Of a stretch of DNA of 5,510 bases, positions 1-5,510 are shown piece by piece (position 1 is the first letter of the stretch; each line of letters opens with the position of its first letter). The notes under the pieces are model-generated. The model worked only from the letters and a program-made list of their open reading frames with translations. It was not told where the DNA came from and searched no databases. The position numbers and the translations under genes were made by a program. The stretch comes from Chitinophaga pinensis (lineage in GTDB: Bacteria > Bacteroidota > Bacteroidia > UKL13-3), in NCBI GenBank assembly GCA_945876985.1, contig CAMCQX010000125.1, forward strand, positions 1 to 5,510, given 5' to 3'.

Positions 1-608
1 AAAGTTTGAGTAGGTAACAAATTATATAAGTTTAAAGTAATAGCACTTAAATTTATTGGTAAATAATTATGAATTGTTAAAATTAAATATCCTTGAGAAA
101 AAGTTACCGAAGTAAATTCTGTAAATGCATCAAAAGGTTTAACATTTGTAATGGTTTCTGTTATTGCAGGAAATATTACATTTTTACCAGCAATAGAATC
201 AAAAACTGCTTTGGTAAGAGCTGAAAAATAAGTTGTTAAATCTTGTAATGTAGATTTTTTAGCACTTGAAACATTGTTGATTGTAATTTCTCCCAAGCTA
301 TTATTAATAGTTGTTTTATTAGCATTTTCAAAATTATAGAAATCGGTTATTTTGTATGTAAATAAACTGTCTTGCCTGTATACAAAATGCACTAATCCAT
401 CTTTATCCACGCTTGATTTAAAAGAATCATTTAGCATAATATTTTGCATATTTATATTCGTATTGAATAAAGGAATGCTAAATTCTGGTGATGGTGAATA
501 GTTTTCATATTTACCAAAATCAGTATTGTCTTTTTTGCATGAATTTACCGTAAATACAATTAACAATACTGTTATAAAATGTATTTTATATAGGCTTAAT
601 ATTCTCAT
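1..608 (-). CDS. Exported lipoprotein of unknown function, 3' end beyond window edge
   Basis: An open frame of 202 full codons runs from an ATG at 608-606 to the left edge without a stop, so the C-terminus is missing. The N-terminus has a short basic start, a hydrophobic stretch (about residues 9-21) and a lipobox V21-N22-S23-C24, which indicates cleavage by lipoprotein signal peptidase and lipidation of Cys24. The residues after it, KKDNTD, resemble the lysine/acidic export signals that send Bacteroidota lipoproteins to the cell surface, so an outer-membrane or surface location is inferred. The mature part reads as beta-rich: SPEFSIPLFNT at about 40-50, then alternating hydrophobic strands such as YLILTIHNYLPINLSAI at 174-190. 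This resembles uncharacterised Bacteroidota lipoproteins with SPE.(A/S)(V/I)PL N-termini, recalled only and not searched. No catalytic motif is visible. It lies 95 bases downstream of mfd on the same strand. The gene call is firm; the function is unknown. Confidence 0.85.
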   Translation of the reverse strand, partial: MRILSLYKIHFITVLLIVFTVNSCKKDNTDFGKYENYSPSPEFSIPLFNTNINMQNIMLNDSFKSSVDKDGLVHFVYRQDSLFTYKITDFYNFENANKTTINNSLGEITINNVSSAKKSTLQDLTTYFSALTKAVFDSIAGKNVIFPAITETITNVKPFDAFTEFTSVTFSQGYLILTIHNYLPINLSAITLNLYNLLPTQT

Positions 609-612
609 ATTT

Positions 613-637
613 ACTTTATTTTGTATACAAATAAAGT
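613..637. repeat. Near-perfect 25-bp palindrome in front of the lipoprotein gene
   Basis: Arms ACTTTATTTTGTA and TACAAATAAAGT are complementary apart from one extra T in the left arm. The core TTTGTATACAAA (620-631) is a perfect 12-bp palindrome. The element ends five bases upstream of the lipoprotein ATG. It could be an operator for a dimeric regulator or a hairpin in the 5' leader that affects translation. No regulator can be named, and chance is possible in such AT-rich DNA. Confidence 0.45.
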
Positions 638-648
638 TAAATATATTA

Positions 649-656
649 CAAAAATA
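649..656 (-). promoter_or_regulatory. Candidate -7 promoter box for the lipoprotein gene
   Basis: On the minus strand the sequence TATTTTTG fits the Bacteroidota -7 consensus TAnnTTTG. It would place transcription start near 642-645 and give a leader of about 35 bases that includes the 613-637 palindrome. No convincing TTG-type -33 box is seen about 20 bases further upstream, so the call is weak. Read-through from mfd is an alternative. Confidence 0.3.
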
Positions 657-690
657 TTACTATTGAAATAATGAAATCTTGTTTTAATTT

Positions 691-715
691 AGCTTCAATA
701 ATATTATTGAACGCT
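691..715. repeat. AT-rich palindrome spanning the mfd stop codon
   Basis: TTCAATAATATTATTGAA at 694-711 is a perfect 18-bp palindrome. It extends to AGC...GCT at 691-715 with one unpaired base. It contains the mfd TAA stop (704-706). As RNA it would form only a weak A/U stem with no following U-run, so it is a poor intrinsic terminator. No better terminator is visible between mfd and the lipoprotein gene, so some read-through is likely. Confidence 0.35.
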
Positions 716-3700
716 AGCTTGTTTTTCAATAAAAGCGTTCATTTTTTCGAAAATAAATTCTCCTTTTTTTATTTCAGTTACATTGTTCATCAAAACTTGT
801 AAGGTTTTACTGCTTTGTTTTAATTTACATGCATGGCCATTTTGTTGTATAAATTGGAGTAAGCTTATAAATAAATTACTTTCATAATATGCTTTATTTT
901 TTTCAGGCGGAAAAGTGGCAATTAGTAAATTATTTTTAAGAACAATTTTTACAAACCCTAATTTTTTTGCGGTTTCCCGCAATTGAATTAAATCCATTAA
1001 ATCAGTAACTTGTTGAGGTATTGGTCCAAATCTATCAGTTAAATCTTTGGCAAATTTACCCAATTCTTCTATGCTATTAATTGCTGAAAGCATGTTATAC
1101 AAACTCAATCTTTCGCCAATATTTCTTACATATTCATCAGGAATCAATGCTTCAAAATCAGTTTCTATTACACAATCCTTTGACGATATTCCATGGTCTA
1201 TGGTCTTTTGTCTATCGTCTACAAACACATCTGCAAACTCATCTTCCTTCAGTTCATGAATGGCTTCATCTAATATTTTATGATACATTTCAAATCCTAT
1301 TTCCGAAATAAAACCACTTTGCTCCCCACCTAATAAATTCCCCGAACCACGAATATCCAAATCGCGCATGGCTACATTAAATCCACTTCCCAAATCACTA
1401 AATTCTTCAATGGCTTGTAATCGTCTGCGTGCATCCACACTTAAATTAGGAATGCTTGGAACCAACAAATAGCAATATGCTTTTTTATTGTTACGTCCTA
1501 CTCGTCCACGCATTTGATGTAAATCGCTCAAGCCAAACATTTGCGCATTATTAATAATAATGGTATTAGCGTTCGAAATATCTAAGCCCGATTCAATAAT
1601 AGTAGTAGCCACCATTACATCGTATTCGCCTTCTATAAATTTCATCATTACATCTTCCAAATGGTCGCCTTCCATTTGTCCGTGGGCCACACAAACTTTT
1701 ACTCCCGGACATAAAAACATGATTCTATTGGCAATATCATAAATATCTTTTACCCGATGATGAACCACAAACACTTGTCCATCTCGCTCTATTTCATGCA
1801 AAACCGCATCACGTAAAAGTTCATCGTTGTAACTATGTAATTCAGTATTTACGGGTTGGCGATTTGGCGGTGGTGTATTGATAATTGATAAATCGCGGGC
1901 GCCCATTAAACTAAAGTTTAACGTACGAGGAATAGGAGTAGCGGTAAGTGTTAAAGTATCTACATTTACCTTAATTGACTTTAATTTTTCTTTGGCAGCT
2001 ACCCCAAATTTTTGCTCTTCATCTATAATCATTAAGCCTAAGTTTTTAAACTTCATGTCTTTGCTTAATAATTTATGTGTGCCAATTAATACATCTATTT
2101 TTCCATCTGCAGCTCGCTGCAAAATGTCTTTTTGTTCTTTTGGTGTTTTAAATCTATTGATGTAATCTACGTTGCACGGAAAATCTTTAAAACGCTCAGT
2201 AAAACTTCTATAATGTTGGTTTGCCAAAATGGTGGTAGGAACTAAAATAGCTACTTGTTTACTGTCGCAAACTGCTTTAAATGCTGCTCGCATGGCTATT
2301 TCTGTTTTCCCAAACCCAACATCACCACAAACCAATCTGTCCATTGGGTGTGGACTTTCCATGTCTTTTTTTACATCGGCAGTAGCAGTGGCTTGGTCTG
2401 GTGTATCTTCATACATAAAACTAGCTTCTAATTCTACTTGTAAATAAGTATCCGGACTATACTGAAAACCACTTTGCGCTTTGCGTTTAGCATATAATTT
2501 TATCAAATCGCGGGCTATGTCTTTTACCTTTTTCTTGGTAGCAGTTTTGAGTTTTTCCCAAGTGTCGCTTCCCAATTTATTCAAACGTGGTTCAGTGCCT
2601 TCCTTGCCCGAAAATTTGGTTATTTTATGCAATGAATTGATACTTACATAAAGCAAATCATCGTTTTTGTAAATAAGGCGAACCGCTTCTTGCATGCGTC
2701 CGTTTACATCAATAATTTTCTCTAATCCGGCAAACTTTCCAATTCCGTGATCTATGTGAACCACAAAATCGCCTGGCTTTAATTCACGTAATTCTTTGAG
2801 GGTAATAATTTTTGAATTATTATATTTTGTTTTGGTTTTTCCTCTGTAAAACCTATCAAAAACTTGGTGTTCGGTATAACATGCTAGCTTTGAATCATTG
2901 TCAATAAATCCTTGCGAAAGGCCATGATAAATTGGATCAAATTCAATGGTATTATCTAAATCGTTAAAAATAGTATAAAGTCTTTCTATTTGTTTGCTCG
3001 TGTCACTGAATATAATATTTTTAATTTTTGCTTTTTGATTGTTCTTTAGGTTTTCAATTAATAGTTTAAAGTTTTTGTGAAATGTAGGTTGTGGCGAACA
3101 ATTAAATTGTACTATTTCATTACTTTTAAACCCATTTCGCACACCAATTTCTACACAAGAATATTTATTGATATAATCAAAAAACTGAACTGAGTTAATG
3201 TATAAATCCGAAATATCTGTCAATGCTTTTTTCTCCTTTGAGTCAGCATCGTTTTCATTTTTACGTACTAAACTTTTTTCCGCTTTTTCTAAACCATTTT
3301 CCAAAAGTTCGGTACTAAGTTTAATATCATCGGTAAAAAAAATGCTGTTTTCAGGTAAATAATCAAAAAAAGTTTGACGTTTTTGCTCTACCATTTTTTG
3401 AACATTTGGAATAATATAAAACCAATCTACTTTCATTACCGAAAGCTGATCAATGGGATTAAAGACTCGGATACTTTCTATTTCATCGCCATATAATTCA
3501 ATGCGGTAAGGCATGTCGTTGCTAAACGAAAACACATCAATAATTCCACCTCTAATACTAAAATGACCCGCTTCATAAACAAAATCGCTTCTTTCAAAAT
3601 GATGCTCCGTTAAAAAATCAATAAAAAACTGCATATCGAAGTTTGAACCAACTTTTACTTCATAAGTGTTTTGAGTTAATTCCACTTCATTAATTACCAT

Positions 3701-4096
3701 TTCTGTAATTGCATCAATGGTGGTCACAATTAATTCGCCTTTACCTTGTTTTTGATTTAACCTATTCAGGGTTTCGGCTCGTTCAAGTACTAGGTTGTTT
3801 TCTAATAAATCTACTTGAAAATCTCTGCGGTAGGAAGCTGGAAAATATAAGGTGTTTTTATTTACTAATAAACTTTGTAAGTCGGCATAAAAATATTTTG
3901 CATCTTCTGCATTATTAAAAATAAATACTTGAGTTCTATAATTAAAATGGTAAATACATGCAGCTAAAATAGCATCAATACTTCCTACTAAACCCTTAGC
4001 AAATATTTTACTTTGTTTTTTCTGGTTTAGCTTTTCAGCAATTTTATTGATGTTTTCGTTTTGACTATAAAGTCCTAATAGCTCTTGAATTTTCAC
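704..4096 (-). CDS. mfd: Transcription-repair coupling factor Mfd
   Basis: Mfd is an ATP-driven DNA translocase that pushes RNA polymerase stalled at lesions off the template and recruits UvrA for nucleotide excision repair. The 1130 residues match the family's usual length (E. coli about 1150). The UvrB-like N-terminal module contains RGGIIDVF at 182-189. The RNA polymerase interaction domain begins near 435 and has GDFVVHIDHGIGKF around 442-455. The translocase motor shows Walker A GDVGFGKT (591-598), Walker B DEEQ (692-695), TATPIPRT (718-725) and motif VI QMRGRVGR (861-868). The RecG-like TRG region lies near 902-930, and the C-terminal regulatory domain contains ALIPDEYV from 983. All key residues are present and the frame is unbroken. 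The start codon is GTG at 4096-4094; an in-frame stop lies upstream and no in-frame ATG lies between them. No Shine-Dalgarno is seen, as is usual for the phylum. It is probably transcribed from the promoter at 4152-4159. Confidence 0.98.
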   Translation of the reverse strand: MKIQELLGLYSQNENINKIAEKLNQKKQSKIFAKGLVGSIDAILAACIYHFNYRTQVFIFNNAEDAKYFYADLQSLLVNKNTLYFPASYRRDFQVDLLENNLVLERAETLNRLNQKQGKGELIVTTIDAITEMVINEVELTQNTYEVKVGSNFDMQFFIDFLTEHHFERSDFVYEAGHFSIRGGIIDVFSFSNDMPYRIELYGDEIESIRVFNPIDQLSVMKVDWFYIIPNVQKMVEQKRQTFFDYLPENSIFFTDDIKLSTELLENGLEKAEKSLVRKNENDADSKEKKALTDISDLYINSVQFFDYINKYSCVEIGVRNGFKSNEIVQFNCSPQPTFHKNFKLLIENLKNNQKAKIKNIIFSDTSKQIERLYTIFNDLDNTIEFDPIYHGLSQGFIDNDSKLACYTEHQVFDRFYRGKTKTKYNNSKIITLKELRELKPGDFVVHIDHGIGKFAGLEKIIDVNGRMQEAVRLIYKNDDLLYVSINSLHKITKFSGKEGTEPRLNKLGSDTWEKLKTATKKKVKDIARDLIKLYAKRKAQSGFQYSPDTYLQVELEASFMYEDTPDQATATADVKKDMESPHPMDRLVCGDVGFGKTEIAMRAAFKAVCDSKQVAILVPTTILANQHYRSFTERFKDFPCNVDYINRFKTPKEQKDILQRAADGKIDVLIGTHKLLSKDMKFKNLGLMIIDEEQKFGVAAKEKLKSIKVNVDTLTLTATPIPRTLNFSLMGARDLSIINTPPPNRQPVNTELHSYNDELLRDAVLHEIERDGQVFVVHHRVKDIYDIANRIMFLCPGVKVCVAHGQMEGDHLEDVMMKFIEGEYDVMVATTIIESGLDISNANTIIINNAQMFGLSDLHQMRGRVGRNNKKAYCYLLVPSIPNLSVDARRRLQAIEEFSDLGSGFNVAMRDLDIRGSGNLLGGEQSGFISEIGFEMYHKILDEAIHELKEDEFADVFVDDRQKTIDHGISSKDCVIETDFEALIPDEYVRNIGERLSLYNMLSAINSIEELGKFAKDLTDRFGPIPQQVTDLMDLIQLRETAKKLGFVKIVLKNNLLIATFPPEKNKAYYESNLFISLLQFIQQNGHACKLKQSSKTLQVLMNNVTEIKKGEFIFEKMNAFIEKQASVQ

Positions 4097-4131
4097 TGAT
4101 ATGAATAGATAACAATAAACCGAATATGCAT
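4093..4131 (-). other. Possible 12-codon upstream ORF in the mfd leader
   Basis: An ATG at 4131-4129 opens a frame encoding MHIRFIVIYSYQ that stops at TGA (4095-4093). The stop overlaps the mfd GTG start in the arrangement GTGA. This is the geometry of termination-reinitiation coupling. The ATG sits exactly in the loop of the leader hairpin at 4120-4138. With so short a frame, chance is a serious alternative. Confidence 0.2.
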
Positions 4132-4138
4132 TATTCGG
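4120..4138 (-). promoter_or_regulatory. Leader hairpin upstream of mfd
   Basis: On the minus strand CCGAATA and TATTCGG form a perfect 7-bp stem around the loop ATGCA. Two more A-T pairs are possible past a bulged C. It lies 23 bases before the mfd GTG and just downstream of the predicted transcription start, so it would be in the 5' untranslated region. It could be an operator or an RNA structure that influences translation. Confidence 0.4.
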
Positions 4139-4151
4139 GTTCTCTATGATG

Positions 4152-4159
4152 CAAATATA
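4152..4159 (-). promoter_or_regulatory. Candidate mfd promoter, -7 box
   Basis: The minus strand reads TATATTTG, an exact match to the Bacteroidota housekeeping -7 consensus TAnnTTTG. Transcription would begin near 4145-4148, giving a leader of about 50 bases. The region where a -33 TTG box should lie (about 4176-4185) is A/T-rich without a clear match. The position between the palindrome array and mfd makes this the best promoter candidate in the gap. Confidence 0.5.
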
Positions 4160-4226
4160 GATTTATGGTTTTTTGTTTTATTAAATAAAAAGAAAATTTT
4201 AAATAGGAAAATATTTCTCCATTAAT

Positions 4227-4259
4227 AAACCAATAAGGTTTTTGAAACCTTATTGGTTT
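4227..4259. repeat. AT-rich 15-bp perfect hairpin
   Basis: Arms 4227-4241 and 4245-4259 (AAACCAATAAGGTTT and its exact complement) are separated by a three-base TTG loop. Neither strand has a clean T-run directly after the stem, so it is not a standard intrinsic terminator. It borders the left side of the palindrome array and may belong to the same repeat element. Confidence 0.75.
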
Positions 4260-4265
4260 GTTTAA

Positions 4266-4314
4266 AACAAACTTTGTCAAAGTCTTGAACTTTGACAAAG
4301 TATTTCCCGCACTT
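4266..4314. repeat. 49-bp direct repeat, copy 1
   Basis: This 49-base segment is identical to 4414-4462, a period of 148 bases. It holds two 13-base quasi-palindromes, ACTTTGTCAAAGT (4271-4283) and ACTTTGACAAAGT (4289-4301), which pair as a 13-bp hairpin around CTTGA. The spacer ATTTCCCGC and the first bases of the next unit follow. Confidence 0.9.
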
Positions 4315-4342
4315 TGTCAAAGTTTTTTTACTTTGACAAAGT
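4271..4342. repeat. Two adjacent 13-bp hairpins made of four quasi-palindromic units
   Basis: Units lie at 4271-4283 and 4289-4301 (loop CTTGA), then 4311-4323 and 4330-4342 (loop TTTTTT). Each unit is ACTTTG-T/A-CAAAGT, almost self-complementary, so each is a small palindrome inside a larger one and any unit can pair with any other. The two hairpins are separated by ATTTCCCGC. The array is intergenic and non-coding; apparent short frames through it are products of the repeats. It resembles intergenic palindromic (REP or MITE-like) repeats, or a cluster of operator sites. The family cannot be named from sequence alone. Confidence 0.85.
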
Positions 4343-4356
4343 TTAAAATAAATGAC

Positions 4357-4389
4357 ACCGATGCCATCGCTCAAAGCGATGGCATCGGT
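4357..4389. repeat. GC-rich 14-bp hairpin in the middle of the array
   Basis: Arms ACCGATGCCATCGC (4357-4370) and GCGATGGCATCGGT (4376-4389) are perfectly complementary around the five-base loop TCAAA. It is much richer in G and C than the surrounding DNA. No T-run follows on either strand, so it is not an obvious terminator. It lies between the two copies of the 49-bp repeat. Confidence 0.85.
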
Positions 4390-4413
4390 TGTATTAAACA
4401 ATCAAGTTTCTTT

Positions 4414-4462
4414 AACAAACTTTGTCAAAGTCTTGAACTTTGACAAAGTATTTCCCGCACTT
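4414..4462. repeat. 49-bp direct repeat, copy 2
   Basis: Exact copy of 4266-4314, with units ACTTTGTCAAAGT (4419-4431) and ACTTTGACAAAGT (4437-4449) forming the third 13-bp hairpin around CTTGA. After the shared ATTTCCCGC spacer comes ACTTGGCCAAGT (4459-4470), a perfect 12-bp palindrome that looks like a diverged seventh unit. The partner unit expected after it is absent, and the terminator stem begins instead. Confidence 0.9.
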
Positions 4463-4469
4463 GGCCAAG

Positions 4470-4522
4470 TTAATAAACAAAAAAAACCGACTCTTTTGAA
4501 GTCGGTTTTTTTTGTTTATTAA
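4470..4522. terminator. Bidirectional intrinsic terminator after the T9SS cargo gene
   Basis: Arms 4470-4492 and 4500-4522 are perfectly complementary over 23 bp with a seven-base loop. The GC core CCGACT/AGTCGG is flanked by eight As on one side and eight Ts on the other, so both strands give a stem followed by a U-run. On the minus strand it starts six bases after the TAA of the gene ending at 4528, as expected for its terminator. It would also stop any plus-strand transcript entering from the array. Confidence 0.93.
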
Positions 4523-4527
4523 AGCTA

Positions 4528-5510
4528 TTATTTAATAATCACAAACGATTTACTAAATACACCTTTTACAGTATTCATTCTTACAAAATACAATCCGTTG
4601 TTTTGATTCGATAAATCAAATACGTTTTTAGATTGTAATTGGTTTTGGAATTTAGCTACTAATTGTCCTGTTACATTATAAACTTCAATTGAGTTAATAT
4701 CAACTGCGTTTTTCACATCAATATTTAACATTCCATCATTAGGTGAAGGATATAAACTAAAGTATGATTCAAACGTGTTTTCAAGTATTCCAACATTACA
4801 AACTTGCTCTAATACATTTATTTGTCTGGTTACAGTTAAAGAACGGTTTCCAAAAGGATCTGTTACTACATAAGTTACAGGATAAATTCCTGGTATATCA
4901 TTACGTAATTTAGTTTCATCTGTTAACACTTGAGGTTTTAAATTAGTAAAGTAATTATCTTTTACAATAAAACCTGGCTCTTGGAAATCACAGAAGCGTG
5001 GTAAATTCATAGGATCTGAACCTAATAAAGTAATAACTGGTTTGCTACGTTTAGATATTTGCATAAAACGAACAATACTATCTGAATTTCCAACACAATC
5101 AGTTACTACAAACTTCACAGGGAAAATTCCTAAAGTGTCGTTTCTTAATGTATTTGGTGTTCTAACAATTGTTAAAGTGTTACTTGCACAATAATTATCA
5201 GTAGCGGTTACGCCTGGTATGGTAAAGCTAGAATAAACTTCTACTTCTGTTGTTAAGTTACCAATTAGCGTAATTGATGGTTTAATAAAATCAGATACAT
5301 CAACTGGAATTGTTAAGGTTGTTGCTGCATTTCCAGAAGAATCGGTCACATTATAAATCACAAAATATTTACCCATCACATTTGCATTTACTCCACTAAT
5401 AGGTATAACATTTAAAACTTTGTCATAATTATCTGTAGCAGTTACTATGTTCAATGGGAATGGAGTATTGATTTGATGTTTATAGGTTGCACCAATAAAT
5501 TTCTTCACCC
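4528..5510 (-). CDS. Secreted Ig-like repeat protein with T9SS C-terminal sorting domain, 5' end beyond window
   Basis: The frame is open to the right edge. The first start-like codon, GTG at 5508-5506, falls inside an Ig-like repeat and is almost certainly an internal valine, so only the last 326 or so residues are seen. Counting that codon as 1, three Ig-like units of about 80 residues follow: 1-72, 73-152 and 156-233. Each carries a (T/K)DNY motif (positions 25, 103, 183) and a G.(Y/F)....(N/V)VTD..GN motif near its end; units two and three begin KPSITLIG or KPVITLLG. This matches DUF5011/HYR-type adhesion-like domains. Residues 250-326 form the type A T9SS sorting domain: YPSPNDGMLNID, VYNVTGQLV, then DLSNQNNGLYFVRM and the basic-hydrophobic end FVIIK. 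The protein should therefore cross the outer membrane by T9SS and be released or surface-anchored. Its ligand or N-terminal activity cannot be judged. A strong terminator follows. Confidence 0.93.
   Translation of the reverse strand, partial: VKKFIGATYKHQINTPFPLNIVTATDNYDKVLNVIPISGVNANVMGKYFVIYNVTDSSGNAATTLTIPVDVSDFIKPSITLIGNLTTEVEVYSSFTIPGVTATDNYCASNTLTIVRTPNTLRNDTLGIFPVKFVVTDCVGNSDSIVRFMQISKRSKPVITLLGSDPMNLPRFCDFQEPGFIVKDNYFTNLKPQVLTDETKLRNDIPGIYPVTYVVTDPFGNRSLTVTRQINVLEQVCNVGILENTFESYFSLYPSPNDGMLNIDVKNAVDINSIEVYNVTGQLVAKFQNQLQSKNVFDLSNQNNGLYFVRMNTVKGVFSKSFVIIK

Noticed and set aside
708..741. 8-bp inverted repeat TGAACGCT/AGCGTTCA at the 3' end of mfd as a terminator
   Set aside because: The arms lie within coding sequence, are separated by 18 bases and are not followed by a T-run on the minus strand.
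1047..3918. Several plus-strand open frames of 60-95 codons inside mfd
   Set aside because: All lie antisense to a complete, motif-rich mfd frame, overlap one another and encode low-complexity, unrecognisable peptides. They are shadows of the real gene.
4258..4443. Plus-strand open frame of 61 codons across the palindrome array
   Set aside because: Its peptide repeats the same segment because it reads through the direct repeats and hairpins; it has no start signals and is a by-product of the repeats.
4266..4470. CRISPR array
   Set aside because: Only two copies of the 49-base repeat, one long separator that is itself a hairpin, no regular unique spacers and no cas genes.
4266..4470. Integron attC-like site
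   Set aside because: The hairpins lack recognisable paired R/L boxes with GTTRRRY/RYYYAAC ends, and no integrase or cassette is present.
4097..4527. tRNA, riboswitch or other known structured RNA in the gap
   Set aside because: No cloverleaf, CCA end or recognisable riboswitch core could be seen; the structure present is simple perfect hairpins.
5506..5508. GTG as the true start of the T9SS cargo gene
   Set aside because: It falls inside an Ig-like repeat, with no signal peptide after it; T9SS cargo needs an N-terminal Sec signal, so the start lies beyond the window.

Overview
The window looks like a piece of a low-GC Bacteroidota chromosome. Three things point there: a cargo protein ending in a type IX secretion (T9SS, Por) C-terminal sorting domain, a lipoprotein with a Bacteroidota-style lipobox and charged +2 to +4 residues, and start sites without Shine-Dalgarno sequences but with TAnnTTTG-type promoter boxes upstream. 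All three protein genes are on the minus strand, so the biological order runs from the right edge to the left edge.

Right part (4528-5510): the 3' end of a gene for a large secreted protein. It has at least three Ig-like DUF5011/HYR-type repeats followed by the T9SS sorting domain. The 5' end lies outside the window. A very strong, bidirectional intrinsic terminator (4470-4522) follows directly after its stop codon.

Middle gap (4097-4527, 431 bases): no convincing protein gene. Most of it is a dense array of inverted repeats. There are six copies of a 13-base quasi-palindrome (ACTTTGTCAAAGT or its complement) arranged as three hairpins, a GC-rich 14-bp hairpin, an AT-rich 15-bp hairpin, and a perfect 49-base direct repeat at a 148-base period. 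Left of the array are a candidate mfd promoter and a short leader. The leader holds a small hairpin and a 12-codon upstream reading frame whose TGA overlaps the mfd GTG start.

Central part (704-4096): a complete mfd gene for the transcription-repair coupling factor (1130 residues), with all expected helicase motifs intact. This is a housekeeping gene and the surest call in the window.

Left part (1-608): the 5' part of a gene for an exported lipoprotein of unknown function, cut by the window edge. It lies 95 bases downstream of mfd on the same strand, with two AT-rich palindromes in or next to the gap.

The three genes show no evident functional link: a DNA repair motor, a secreted adhesin-like protein and a lipoprotein. 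I see no sign of a novel multi-gene system. The most unusual content is the non-coding palindrome array and the mfd leader.
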